The position numbers and the translations under genes are program-made. A stretch of DNA of 64,000 nucleotides from Bacteroidota bacterium (GTDB lineage: Bacteria > Bacteroidota > Bacteroidia > 2-12-FULL-35-15), in contig SXIH01000036.1 in assembly GCA_005772895.1 (NCBI GenBank), forward strand, positions 1-64,000. The letters are read 5' to 3'. Shown piece by piece: positions 42,963-51,038 of the stretch (positions are counted from its first letter, which is position 1; every line of letters begins with the position of its first letter). Under the pieces are notes generated by a model, which worked only from the letters and a program-made list of their open reading frames with translations, had not been told where the DNA came from and made no database searches.

Positions 42963-42994
42963 ATTCGTAATTCGTTTTTATTCGTATTTCGTAG
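42963..42994. repeat. Right arm of the perfect 32-bp inverted repeat
   Basis: Exact reverse complement of 42520-42551. It begins 1 bp after the GxxExxY stop and ends 9 bp before the engB start codon. Confidence 0.95.
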
Positions 42995-43003
42995 TAACCA
43001 TAT

Positions 43004-43603
43004 ATGGAGATAAAATCCGCAAAATTTTTAATTAGTAGCACTGATGTTGCAAAATGTCCCGCACCATTAAAACCGGAATATGCTTTTATTGGCAGATCAA
43101 ATGTTGGAAAATCTTCTCTCATAAATATGTTGGTTGATAGAAAAGATCTTGCTAAAACGTCAGGGAAACCGGGCAAAACACAACTTATAAATCATTTTAT
43201 TATTAATGATGCTTGGTATCTGGTAGATTTACCTGGATATGGATATGCAAAAGTTTCTAAAGAAAAACGCGATATTTTTCAAGCCTACATTTCAGAATAT
43301 ATTATTGAAAGAAAAAATTTATTGTGCTTAATGGTCCTATTAGATTCTCGTTTGGAGCCACAGAAAATAGATTTGGAATTTATGGATTGGTGTGGCGAAA
43401 AGGGAATTCCATTTGTGATGGTTTTTACTAAAATAGATAAATTATCTAAAAAGAAATTTGCTGATAATATAGCGCATTATAAAGAAGAGATGGGAAAACA
43501 TTGGGATGCACTTCCCGAATGTTTTTATACTTCCGCAGAAAAAAAATTAGGAAGAAAAGAGCTTTTAGATTTTGTATCTGCTACCAATAAACTATTCAAA
43601 TAA
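43004..43603 (+). CDS. engB: Ribosome biogenesis GTPase YihA/YsxC (EngB)
   Basis: A 199-residue GTPase needed for large ribosomal subunit assembly. G1 is GRSNVGKS (30-37), the G2/switch region is SGKPGKTQLINH, G3 is DLPGYGYAK, G4 is TKIDKL and G5 is TSAEKK. Size and motif order are normal. Its ATG is only 9 bp from the right arm of the GxxExxY cassette, so its promoter or leader may have been altered by the insertion. A bidirectional terminator follows. Confidence 0.96.
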   Translation: MEIKSAKFLISSTDVAKCPAPLKPEYAFIGRSNVGKSSLINMLVDRKDLAKTSGKPGKTQLINHFIINDAWYLVDLPGYGYAKVSKEKRDIFQAYISEYIIERKNLLCLMVLLDSRLEPQKIDLEFMDWCGEKGIPFVMVFTKIDKLSKKKFADNIAHYKEEMGKHWDALPECFYTSAEKKLGRKELLDFVSATNKLFK

Positions 43604-43636
43604 AAAATCCCCCGAGTACTATTCGGAGGATTTTTT
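43604..43636. terminator. Bidirectional terminator between engB and the T9SS type B gene
   Basis: Stem AAAATCC(CC)CGA (43604-43614) pairs with TCG(GA)GGATTTT (43623-43634) with small imperfections; T runs lie on both strands (TTTTTTTT at 43631-43638 on the plus strand). It serves the convergent genes. Confidence 0.8.
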
Positions 43637-43659
43637 TTAAATACGTTTCTTAATTATTC

Positions 43660-45468
43660 TTAGTTACGGATTAAATTAATAAATCCTTTTGTGCTATAGT
43701 CTTTGTTAGTGATTGAAACCGCTGTTAAAATGTAGAAGTAAGTTCCATCGCTCAATTCAACACCTGCAGTAGTACGTCCATCCCACTTAATTGTAGCTGC
43801 TTCTGTTTCAAAAACTTTTGTTCCCCAACGATTGTAAATTTCAACTCTGAATTCTTTTAATCCTGAACTGTTTACATACCACTGGTCGTTATTGCCATCA
43901 CCATTAGGTGAAAATACGTTTGGAATATTAATGAATTCAATCACGTCAACATTAATAGTATAACAAACCGAATCAATACAACCGTTTCCGTTTCCAGCAA
44001 CTAAACAAACTGTTTGTGGTCCGTTTGAAGTATATTGATAAGTTGGATTTTGCATTGTAGAAGAACCACCATCACCAAATGTCCATAACCAAGTAGTTGC
44101 ACCACCTGTACTCAAATCGGTAAAAGTATAATCAAAACCTACTGAAGCTGTATCAAATGCTGCTGTTGGAGGAGAAATAACGTTTACTGTACAAGAAACA
44201 GGATCTGAATAACATCCAACAGAGTTTGTATCTATTACAATAATTGGTCCGCCAGTAGCACCCCAATCAACCGTAATTGTACCTGTTCCGTTTCCAGATG
44301 TAATTGTTGTTCCTGCAGGAGTTGACCAAACATAATTTGTTCCACCTGTAGCTGTAAATATATTTCCTGTTGAGTTGATACAAACATCCGCACAAGCAAA
44401 AACCGGATCAGCCAATTTTGCACGTGATAAAATGTAAGGCGAGTTTGAGAAATCCGACCAAGCTAATTTTTTGTTGTCATTATAAGCACCTGCAGTTACC
44501 GTAACAGTTCCCATATTGTTCCATAATGCAGCAGTTGGAGAATTCCATTTTGCTAAACCATCCCAAGGACCATCAGTTGCAAGGTTGTAAAAAATATCAA
44601 TATCTGCATTATCTACACCTGCAGTTCTTGTAATTTGGTGATAAAACAAAGCAGTTACTTTACACATTGTAGTATCAATTTGCAATACATCAAATCCGTC
44701 TGTAGTAGCAGTATTGTTTCCTAAACGACCAGTAAATATATTAGCTGCAGCAGAAGCTGGAGTTAATTTTACCTCGCGGTAACGCAATGTTCCAACACTT
44801 GAGCCTGTAGGAAATGAATAAACCGAAGTTGAGTTAGTTGCTCTTGAAAGAGTTCCACCAAACGAGCTGCTTACAAATCCTTCTGCACCAAAAGCTGTAC
44901 TGTTTGTTACAGCACCAACTGCAGGATTATCAATAAACATGGTTTGTGTTTGAGTTTCTAATTCTCTGTCGTTGATCGTTAAAATTCCTGAAGTTCCTAC
45001 TCTTGCGTCAACTAATTGTAGTGTTTTTTTGCGGTCTGCTGTAGTAGCTCCAGCACCACTTAAAGTAAGATTATTAAAAGTTGTAACCGTTCCTGTTGTA
45101 CTGGTAATAAATTGTTGTAAATCTCCATTAAAATCTACCGTGCTGTTATCAGCAGTAAATGTTGCATCATTGGTCCAGTCTTGTTCAACAAAAATAGTTC
45201 CGTCTCCTTGTAATGTAGAACCATTTGTTAAGAATACGCTTCCAGGTGTTCCACTGTTAGCAATTGTCATTGTCCCGTTGTTTTCAAAAACAGGAGTTGT
45301 TCCTGCAGCACCATCATTTTGGAATCCGCCATTTACTTGAACGATTGCAGCTGAGGCAGTAAATACCAAAGCACCATTATTAAAGAAAATAGTTTGAGCA
45401 AATGAAGCGGAAGAAACTCCGGCTGTCAAGGCTAAAACAGACAAAAATTGTTTAGTAGTTATTTTCAT
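43660..45468 (-). CDS. T9SS type B secreted protein with PKD domain (gliding motility-associated C-terminal domain)
   Basis: About 602 residues from the ATG at 45466-45468, chosen because the signal peptide MKITTKQFLSVLALTAGVSS...FAQ starts there; the open frame runs 19 codons further. The N-terminal half is Thr/Ala-rich and beta-helical in character. A PKD-like fold is visible (DYTFTDLSTGGATTWLWTFG). The C-terminal block NIPNVFSPNGDGNNDQWYV...IYNRWGTKVFE...GTYFYILTAV is the type B sorting domain. It is exported by the T9SS; its role is unknown. Confidence 0.9.
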   Translation of the reverse strand: MKITTKQFLSVLALTAGVSSASFAQTIFFNNGALVFTASAAIVQVNGGFQNDGAAGTTPVFENNGTMTIANSGTPGSVFLTNGSTLQGDGTIFVEQDWTNDATFTADNSTVDFNGDLQQFITSTTGTVTTFNNLTLSGAGATTADRKKTLQLVDARVGTSGILTINDRELETQTQTMFIDNPAVGAVTNSTAFGAEGFVSSSFGGTLSRATNSTSVYSFPTGSSVGTLRYREVKLTPASAAANIFTGRLGNNTATTDGFDVLQIDTTMCKVTALFYHQITRTAGVDNADIDIFYNLATDGPWDGLAKWNSPTAALWNNMGTVTVTAGAYNDNKKLAWSDFSNSPYILSRAKLADPVFACADVCINSTGNIFTATGGTNYVWSTPAGTTITSGNGTGTITVDWGATGGPIIVIDTNSVGCYSDPVSCTVNVISPPTAAFDTASVGFDYTFTDLSTGGATTWLWTFGDGGSSTMQNPTYQYTSNGPQTVCLVAGNGNGCIDSVCYTINVDVIEFINIPNVFSPNGDGNNDQWYVNSSGLKEFRVEIYNRWGTKVFETEAATIKWDGRTTAGVELSDGTYFYILTAVSITNKDYSTKGFINLIRN

Positions 45469-45560
45469 GTCAAATGTATAAGGAGTACGTAAGCAAAAAT
45501 AAGTGATTTTACCATAAAAAACCAAATTTTTCGCATAAATAATAGACGCAATTTTTATCC

Positions 45561-45896
45561 TTAAGGTTGCTTTTTGGCAATTAATTCCATTTTCTCGGCA
45601 AAATGGTTCGCAAAACCCCTCATTTCCCTTGCAGTCTCGGTTTCTCCGGTTGCTCTGTCAAAAGTATCAGCCATGGAAAGCAGACATTGGTGATAAAACT
45701 GTTTCATTTCATCCACCATCATGTCTTTAGTCCAAAGATCAATGCGTAAAGTATTATTTTCTTTTGCATCCCAAAGTGCTATCATAACTGCTTTGCTGCT
45801 GCTTTTTTCTGCCCCTTCTGTAGCGCTCCAGTCGATTTTTTCAGGTAAATTGTTCTCGTCAAGGGTAATCTTAAAGTTGATTTCTGATTCTCTCAT
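45561..45896 (-). CDS. gldC: Gliding motility protein GldC
   Basis: A 111-residue cytoplasmic protein. SEINFKITLDENNLPEKIDWSATE and MMVDEMKQFYHQCLLSMADTFDRATGE match GldC closely. It accompanies GldB in gliding Bacteroidetes, where loss gives a partial motility defect. A 256-bp repeat-rich spacer separates it from gldB; in Flavobacterium the two are adjacent. The start ATG is at 45894-45896. Confidence 0.93.
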   Translation of the reverse strand: MRESEINFKITLDENNLPEKIDWSATEGAEKSSSKAVMIALWDAKENNTLRIDLWTKDMMVDEMKQFYHQCLLSMADTFDRATGETETAREMRGFANHFAEKMELIAKKQP

Positions 45897-46152
45897 TTTT
45901 TTAATTGGTTCATTGGTTAATTAGTTCACTTGTTCATTGGGATGCAGTGTGTTGCAAAGCCTAATGGAACGCAGATTATCACGTCCCGATAGCTATCGGG
46001 ATTCATGATAAAAAATGATTTTTTCTTTTGGGGTTGATTTTTTTGTCATTTATAAGCTTCGCTTATTGATTTTATTATTAATAATTGTCTATTGCCTATT
46101 TTTTCTTTTTTTAATTGTCTATTGCCTACTGCCAATTGCCTAATTCCTTGTT
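45897..46152. other. Repeat-rich spacer between gldB and gldC
   Basis: Holds degenerate GTTCATTGGTTAATTAG repeats (45905-45945), a GGAACGCAG element (listed separately) and two copies of AATTGTCTATTGCCTA (46083-46098 and 46113-46128). The ORFs seen across it are chance readings. Confidence 0.6.
45966..46024. repeat. GGAACGCAGATTAT repeat, copy A, carrying a CCCGATAGCTATCGGG palindrome
   Basis: Flanking parts (45966-45979 and 46004-46024) match copy B at 58195-58240 on the opposite strand. The middle of copy A holds a 16-bp perfect palindrome, CCCGATAGCTATCGGG (45985-46000), absent from copy B. Confidence 0.75.
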
Positions 46153-47169
46153 TTACTTCCCCGGTTTATACTTCGATTTTCCTAAAATCATTTGCGCATC
46201 CGTTTCATTTACAAGATTTTGCAAAGAAACATCTGGGTTGTTATTCATATATTGTCTTACCAATTGCCATCCAATCCAATGTCCTATTCTTGGTGGTGCT
46301 TCTTTACTTAATGCACTTGTGAACGGACCATCACTTGTAAATTTAATGATTTCTGCTTGGTCGGTTGTGTATAATAACTTTTGAGCTGCAAAATAGCTCC
46401 AAACGTTAAATTCATTTTGAGTGCAATACTCCATTTGAGCTGTAGAATATTGAATTTTTAATGAATCGGGAGTGTTTGGCAATAAGGCATCTGTCAAGTA
46501 CATAATTTTCCCCATATATATTATCTCGCTTAAAAAGTCGTTTTTGTTCATATTGTTTGGAAATTCAATTAGCATCCATTGACGTATGGCATCCGGAACA
46601 ATATTTGCCTCATTCATGAACATGGATTTATATCTTGGAACTCCTAAGCCTTTGTAAAATTCATTATCACTTCCCAAATACGTTTCTATCCCAATTGCCA
46701 ATGTACTATCTGCAACAACATTTGAATAATTAAATCCCGAAATCATTGTGATGGGTTGAGGCAAACTTCTGTTTGGAAAATGGTAATTGAAGTATTGATA
46801 AGATTCTTGCAATTTTTGTTTGAGAGCATCCGTATTCGGATATTTTTTTTGAACATCTTCAAATGCTTTTTTCATGTAGAAGTCACTGATGAAACTCTTC
46901 ATCCGAAAGGCATAGGAAGAATCTCTCAAGCCGCCATTGTTTAAAATTACCGAAATGAAAGTAGAATAAAATTTACCATATTTCGACTGAAGTTCTTTGG
47001 TAGATTTAGCAATGTCAGTAGTATCCATTTTAAATAAATCCTGATCCAATCGCTTGATTGTAATTTCAGGAACGTTTGTTTCGGATAGGTCAACATCCAA
47101 GCGTTCGTTTCCACAACCAACAATTGTTAAAAACAAAACAAAATATATGTATGTCCTGAAATTTCTCAT
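46153..47169 (-). CDS. gldB: Gliding motility lipoprotein GldB
   Basis: A 338-residue lipoprotein with the lipobox IVGC (Cys19). NVPEITIKRLDQDLFKMD, YGKFYSTFISVIL and FLSEIIYMGKIMYLTDALLP are GldB family blocks, and PPRIGHWIGWQLVRQYMNN is the conserved C-terminal motif. GldB is essential for gliding and T9SS function in Flavobacterium. It is divergent from a beta-barrel gene and upstream of gldC. Confidence 0.94.
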   Translation of the reverse strand: MRNFRTYIYFVLFLTIVGCGNERLDVDLSETNVPEITIKRLDQDLFKMDTTDIAKSTKELQSKYGKFYSTFISVILNNGGLRDSSYAFRMKSFISDFYMKKAFEDVQKKYPNTDALKQKLQESYQYFNYHFPNRSLPQPITMISGFNYSNVVADSTLAIGIETYLGSDNEFYKGLGVPRYKSMFMNEANIVPDAIRQWMLIEFPNNMNKNDFLSEIIYMGKIMYLTDALLPNTPDSLKIQYSTAQMEYCTQNEFNVWSYFAAQKLLYTTDQAEIIKFTSDGPFTSALSKEAPPRIGHWIGWQLVRQYMNNNPDVSLQNLVNETDAQMILGKSKYKPGK

Positions 47170-47237
47170 ATAAAAAAATATACTTATTATTGTATAAGAT
47201 TTATGGTTTAGACAATTTAGTTTTAAAACACAAAAAT

Positions 47238-48143
47238 ATGAAAAATATGAAGAAGATTCTTACAATAACTGCATTAGCTTTAATGGCAAATGTTGGATTG
47301 GCTCAGGAAAACGAAATTAAAAATTTCCGTTTCGGATTAGTGATTGATCCATCAGTAAACTGGTTGAAGCCAGAAGGAAAAATTATTGCTAAAAACGGAG
47401 CTGGAATGAAGTTTGGCGGAGGAGTAGTTTTGGAATTCCGTTTGGCAAAAGTTGCTTCTTTACAAACAGGAATAAGAATTCATGGTGAAGGTGGAAAAGT
47501 AAAATACAACAATGATGATATTCAATCACCAAATGCAAATGTTGTGAATTATTTTTATGTAACAGCTGACGATGAAATTGCTGAATATATGGCTCCAGAT
47601 ACATTAGGCGCGTTTTATTCTTCAGCAGCGACAAAAGGAAAAACACAATTTCAATTAGATGAGCGTCAATATAAAGCAACTTACATTACAATTCCTTTGG
47701 TTTTAAAGTTGAAAACAAAAGAAATTGGAACAATGACTTATTTTGGTCAGTTTGGTATCAACTCTTCTTTCCGTTGGAAAGCAACTGCAAATGATGAAGT
47801 TACTAAAATCAACCAATCTTATTCTGCAACTAATGTGGTTTCTTTAGGAGCAAAAGAAACAAAAACGAAAGTAGATATTACAAAAGATGTTGCTTTTTTT
47901 AAAGCAGCTTTAACTTTTGGATTGGGTGCTGAAATGAATCTTTCAGGATCAACTTCATTAACGTTTGGATTAAATTATAATTTAGGATTTACAAACTTTG
48001 TAAAAGGAGATTCTGATTATTTAGGAAAAAGAACAAACGCTGATAATTATAGTTCTTCTTCTCAGACAAGTGTAACATCATCAAAAATGCCACAAGAATT
48101 AAAATCGAGTGCAGTTGTTTTAACGGTTGGTGTTTTGTTCTAA
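47238..48143 (+). CDS. Outer-membrane beta-barrel protein (PorT-type family)
   Basis: About 301 residues from the ATG at 47238, which leads into a signal peptide (MKNMKKILTITALALM...GLAQ); the upstream open frame is not needed. FRFGLVIDPSVNWLKPEG, VVLEFRLAKVASLQTGI and LTFGLNYNLGFTNFVKGD alternate as in eight-stranded outer-membrane barrels, ending in F. It resembles the broad PorT/outer-membrane barrel family, but I cannot say it is the T9SS component PorT. A terminator overlaps the space before nadE. Confidence 0.78.
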   Translation: MKNMKKILTITALALMANVGLAQENEIKNFRFGLVIDPSVNWLKPEGKIIAKNGAGMKFGGGVVLEFRLAKVASLQTGIRIHGEGGKVKYNNDDIQSPNANVVNYFYVTADDEIAEYMAPDTLGAFYSSAATKGKTQFQLDERQYKATYITIPLVLKLKTKEIGTMTYFGQFGINSSFRWKATANDEVTKINQSYSATNVVSLGAKETKTKVDITKDVAFFKAALTFGLGAEMNLSGSTSLTFGLNYNLGFTNFVKGDSDYLGKRTNADNYSSSSQTSVTSSKMPQELKSSAVVLTVGVLF

Positions 48144-48161
48144 AAATATATGTTTACATTT

Positions 48162-48200
48162 AATCCCGATTTCATTCAATTGTGAAATCGGGATTTTTTT
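48162..48200 (+). terminator. Rho-independent terminator of the barrel gene
   Basis: A 13-bp perfect stem (48162-48174 and 48182-48194, AATCCCGATTTCA and its complement) followed by TTTTTT. It shows that the open frame starting at GTG 48182 is not the real nadE start. Confidence 0.9.
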
Positions 48201-48205
48201 TGAAT

Positions 48206-48985
48206 ATGCAAAAGCAAGAAATTATAAATCATATTGTTGGTTGGCTTTCCAATTATTCTGAGCAAAGCAAAACATCTGGCTTCGTAATTGGCATCTCAGG
48301 TGGAATAGATTCTGCACTTACTTCTACGCTTTGTGCAAAAACAGGTAAACCGGTTATTTGTTTGAATATGCCTATCCATCAGCACAAAGCAGAATATGAT
48401 CGTGGACACGAGCATATCGATTGGCTTAAGAAAAATTTCAAAAATGTTTCTTCTCATGAAGTAGAATTGACTGAAACATTTAAAACAATGAGTGCTGTTT
48501 TGCCTTCTGATATTCAAGATTGGTTAACAATGGCAAATACCCGTTCACGTTTACGTATGACAACTTTGTATGCGTTTGCTTGTCACCACAAAATGTTAGT
48601 TGCCGGAACAGGAAATAAAGTGGAAGATTTCGGGATTGGTTTTTTTACAAAGTACGGAGATGGTGGAGTAGACTTAAGTCCGATTGCGGATTTAATGAAA
48701 TCAGAAGTGTATGCATTAGCAAAGGAATTAGGTGTTGCAAATTCTATATTAACTGCTCCACCAACCGATGGATTGTTTGCCGACAGCAGAAGTGATGAAG
48801 ATCAAATAGGTGCAACGTATGATGAATTAGAATGGGCAATGAAATTTATTGCCAACCCACACGATTTTTCTACACTTAACGACAGACAAAAAATTGTTTT
48901 GGATATTTATACAAGAATGAATAAAGCAAACCAACACAAAATGAATCCAATTCCGGTTTGTGTTATTCCTGATAAATTAAAATAG
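48206..48985 (+). CDS. nadE: Ammonia-dependent NAD(+) synthase
   Basis: About 259 residues from ATG 48206; the longer frame from GTG 48182 starts inside a terminator stem. Converts nicotinic acid adenine dinucleotide to NAD. ISGGIDSAL is the ATP-PPase loop, and AGTGNKVEDFGIGFFTKYGDGGVDLSPIAD is the strongly conserved NadE core. There is no nitrilase domain, so ammonia is the nitrogen source. MurF follows after 1 bp. Confidence 0.95.
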   Translation: MQKQEIINHIVGWLSNYSEQSKTSGFVIGISGGIDSALTSTLCAKTGKPVICLNMPIHQHKAEYDRGHEHIDWLKKNFKNVSSHEVELTETFKTMSAVLPSDIQDWLTMANTRSRLRMTTLYAFACHHKMLVAGTGNKVEDFGIGFFTKYGDGGVDLSPIADLMKSEVYALAKELGVANSILTAPPTDGLFADSRSDEDQIGATYDELEWAMKFIANPHDFSTLNDRQKIVLDIYTRMNKANQHKMNPIPVCVIPDKLK

Positions 48986-48986
48986 T

Positions 48987-50312
48987 ATGATTGAAAAACT
49001 GTACTCACTATTTTTAAAGCACCCAATTGTTTGCACCGATACGCGCGATATAAAACCTGGCTCCATTTTTTTTGCACTCAAAGGAGGAAATTTTAATGGA
49101 AATCAGTTTGCCGAAAAAGCAATTGAAATGGGTTGTGCTTATGCAGTGATTGATGAAAAATTCCCCCTTGAAAAGGGGGCTAGGGGGATTGATGATAAAC
49201 TCATTTTAGTTGACAATGTGCTTTCCGCTCTCCAACAACTAGCAAATTATCACCGCAAACAATTAAACCTTCCAGTAATTGGAATAACAGGTTCAAACGG
49301 AAAAACAACTTCCAAAGAATTAATTAATGCTGTGCTTTCAAAAAAATATAAAGTACTGGCAACTGTTGGAAATTTAAATAATCACATTGGTGTTCCACTT
49401 ACTCTTTTAAGTATTACTAAACAACACGAAATGGCGATTGTTGAAATGGGTGCCAACCATCAAGGTGAAATTGCAGAACTATGTAGCATTGCGGAGCCGG
49501 ATTTCGGAATCATTACTAATATCGGAAAAGCACATTTGGAAGGATTTGGTGGAATAGAAGGAGTGAAAAAAGGAAAGAGTGAATTGTATAAATACATTCA
49601 TAGTAAGCAAGGCAAATTATTTGTGCATGCTGATGACGAAGTGTTATTAGAGCTTGCTGTAAACAATGAAAAAGTAACTTACGGAACAAAAAAATTATAC
49701 GATATAGTTGGAGCAATCACAGAAAATAATTCTGAATTTATTTCTTTTCAATGGGCGACTCGCTATAATGCAGTTGACATTAAAAAATCGGAATTAGTAT
49801 CTACGCAGTTAGTTGGAATTTATAACTACTACAATTTATTGTGTGCAGCCTGTGTTGGAAATTATTTTAAAGTAGACGATGCGAATATAAACCAATCATT
49901 GAAAGAATACACGCCCTCCAACAATCGTTCACAATTGCATAAAACAAAAAGCAATACTTTAATCTTGGATTATTACAATGCAAATCCATCAAGCATGAGT
50001 TTAGCAATTGAAAATTTCGCCAACTTAAATCATCCAAACAAAATGGTGATATTAGGTGATATGTTGGAGCTAGGCGTTGAAAGCGAAAAAGAACACGATG
50101 CAATTGTAAGTCTGTTGCAACAAAAAAATATTTCGAACGCTTTATTAGTTGGGCCACTATTTATTCAAGCTGGAAAAAAGACGAATTCAAAAACATTTGC
50201 AACAAGTGACGAGGCCGTTGAATTTTTAAAACAAAATAAAATTACAGACTCAACCATCTTAATAAAAGGCTCACGCGGAATTAAGTTGGAGAAAGTTGTT
50301 GAGGTGTTGTAA
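48987..50312 (+). CDS. murF: UDP-MurNAc-tripeptide--D-Ala-D-Ala ligase MurF, with in-frame repeat insertion
   Basis: A 441-residue cytoplasmic ligase that adds D-Ala-D-Ala to the peptidoglycan precursor. STDTR-like CTDTRDIKPGSIFFALKG marks the N-terminal domain, GITGSNGKTTSKE (99-111) is the ATP loop, VEMGANHQGEIAEL and TNIGKAHLEGFGG are central motifs, and LDYYNANPSSM and ILGDMLELG mark the C-terminal domain. Residues 58-69 (KFPLEKGARGID) are encoded by a C-rich/G-rich repeat that also occurs between genes at 50381, yet the frame is kept. Confidence 0.95.
   Translation: MIEKLYSLFLKHPIVCTDTRDIKPGSIFFALKGGNFNGNQFAEKAIEMGCAYAVIDEKFPLEKGARGIDDKLILVDNVLSALQQLANYHRKQLNLPVIGITGSNGKTTSKELINAVLSKKYKVLATVGNLNNHIGVPLTLLSITKQHEMAIVEMGANHQGEIAELCSIAEPDFGIITNIGKAHLEGFGGIEGVKKGKSELYKYIHSKQGKLFVHADDEVLLELAVNNEKVTYGTKKLYDIVGAITENNSEFISFQWATRYNAVDIKKSELVSTQLVGIYNYYNLLCAACVGNYFKVDDANINQSLKEYTPSNNRSQLHKTKSNTLILDYYNANPSSMSLAIENFANLNHPNKMVILGDMLELGVESEKEHDAIVSLLQQKNISNALLVGPLFIQAGKKTNSKTFATSDEAVEFLKQNKITDSTILIKGSRGIKLEKVVEVL
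49160..49194. repeat. In-frame C-rich/G-rich hairpin repeat inside murF
   Basis: ATTCCCCCTTGAAAAGGGGG then CTAGGGGGATTGAT. The intergenic copy at 50380-50414 is identical apart from one extra T in the loop. The murF copy encodes FPLEKGARGI between conserved segments of the N-terminal domain. Confidence 0.85.
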
Positions 50313-50331
50313 GGAGATTATACTTTGCCGT

Positions 50332-50354
50332 CACACTGAGCGTAGTCGAAGTGT
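50332..50354. repeat. Short hairpin repeat (CACACTGAGCGTAGTCGAAGTG)-type
   Basis: ACACT and AAGTGT-type arms surround AGCGTAGTCG. It belongs to an intergenic repeat type I have seen in many Bacteroidetes contigs. It lies between murF and the next repeat. Confidence 0.55.
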
Positions 50355-50379
50355 AAGCGATGCAATGTCAGTCGTGACA

Positions 50380-50414
50380 ATTCCCCCTTTGAAAAGGGGG
50401 CTAGGGGGATTGAT
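50380..50414. repeat. Intergenic copy of the C-rich/G-rich hairpin repeat
   Basis: Nearly identical to the copy inside murF (49160-49194). It stands in the 273-bp gap after murF, which holds no gene that I can see. Confidence 0.85.
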
Positions 50415-50585
50415 ACGAATGTTAGTTGCAAAAGTATAATGCCCATTGTGTGCCATTTCTCGCTTGCGAGAAATATAATCTGAGAAATTAAAAACACTAA
50501 GAGTTCGCCTGCTTTCTGTGTTAAAAAATAAAAAATCTGTGAATCTGCGGCATATTTTTTTCACCGTTAAATAACGAAATCACCA

Positions 50586-51026
50586 ATGCTCAAACTCTCA
50601 AAACCAAAACTAATATTCTTCGGTTTAGCAATAATGCTCCTGGTTTATTCCCTTGGCCGTTTCCGTTACATCATTGGCTCCGAAACCATCACAGGAAAGT
50701 TTGCTTTTTACATTGAAGAAGTAGTGAAAGAAGAACAAGTAGCTTTTCCAATTATTGAATACACCATCAAAGACAGTACCTATCAATTCAGAGCAAAAGA
50801 AAATACAGAATACAAAGAAGGAGAAACAGTTCCGGTATTGCTAATAAATAAAAGTCCTGATTTCCCTTTGTTGTATGACCTCAATTCTTTTTGGCTTTTT
50901 CCACTATTTTATTTTTTACTTCCTTTATTAATTTGGATTTCGTTTACAATGAGTTACGTAAACAAAAATGAAATTATTGAGATTGGATTTAAGTCTCCGT
51001 TTTTTAGGAAGGTGAAAAAGGGGTAG
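50586..51026 (+). CDS. DUF3592-like membrane protein
   Basis: A 146-residue protein. One transmembrane helix (about residues 9-27) precedes a small beta domain (VAFPIIEYTIKDSTYQFRAKENTEYKEGETVPVLLINKSPDFPLLYDLNS abbreviated: key parts are EYTIKDSTYQF and EGETVPVLLI), and a second helix pair (about 105-125) follows. This matches the layout of DUF3592 proteins, whose function is unknown. It stands alone, facing a T9SS type B gene. Confidence 0.68.
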   Translation: MLKLSKPKLIFFGLAIMLLVYSLGRFRYIIGSETITGKFAFYIEEVVKEEQVAFPIIEYTIKDSTYQFRAKENTEYKEGETVPVLLINKSPDFPLLYDLNSFWLFPLFYFLLPLLIWISFTMSYVNKNEIIEIGFKSPFFRKVKKG

Positions 51027-51038
51027 AGATTTTTTAAA

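Noticed and set aside
44972-45340. A 122-residue plus-strand frame
   Set aside because: It mirrors the repetitive Thr/Ala-rich N-terminal part of the T9SS type B protein on the other strand.
46092-46384. Frames of 76 and 89 residues beside gldB
   Set aside because: They cross the intergenic AATTGTCTATTGCC repeats and the gldB antisense strand; no start signal or domain.
47190-47237. Longer N-terminus for the barrel gene
   Set aside because: The signal peptide begins at ATG 47238; the extra residues are polar and not part of an export signal.
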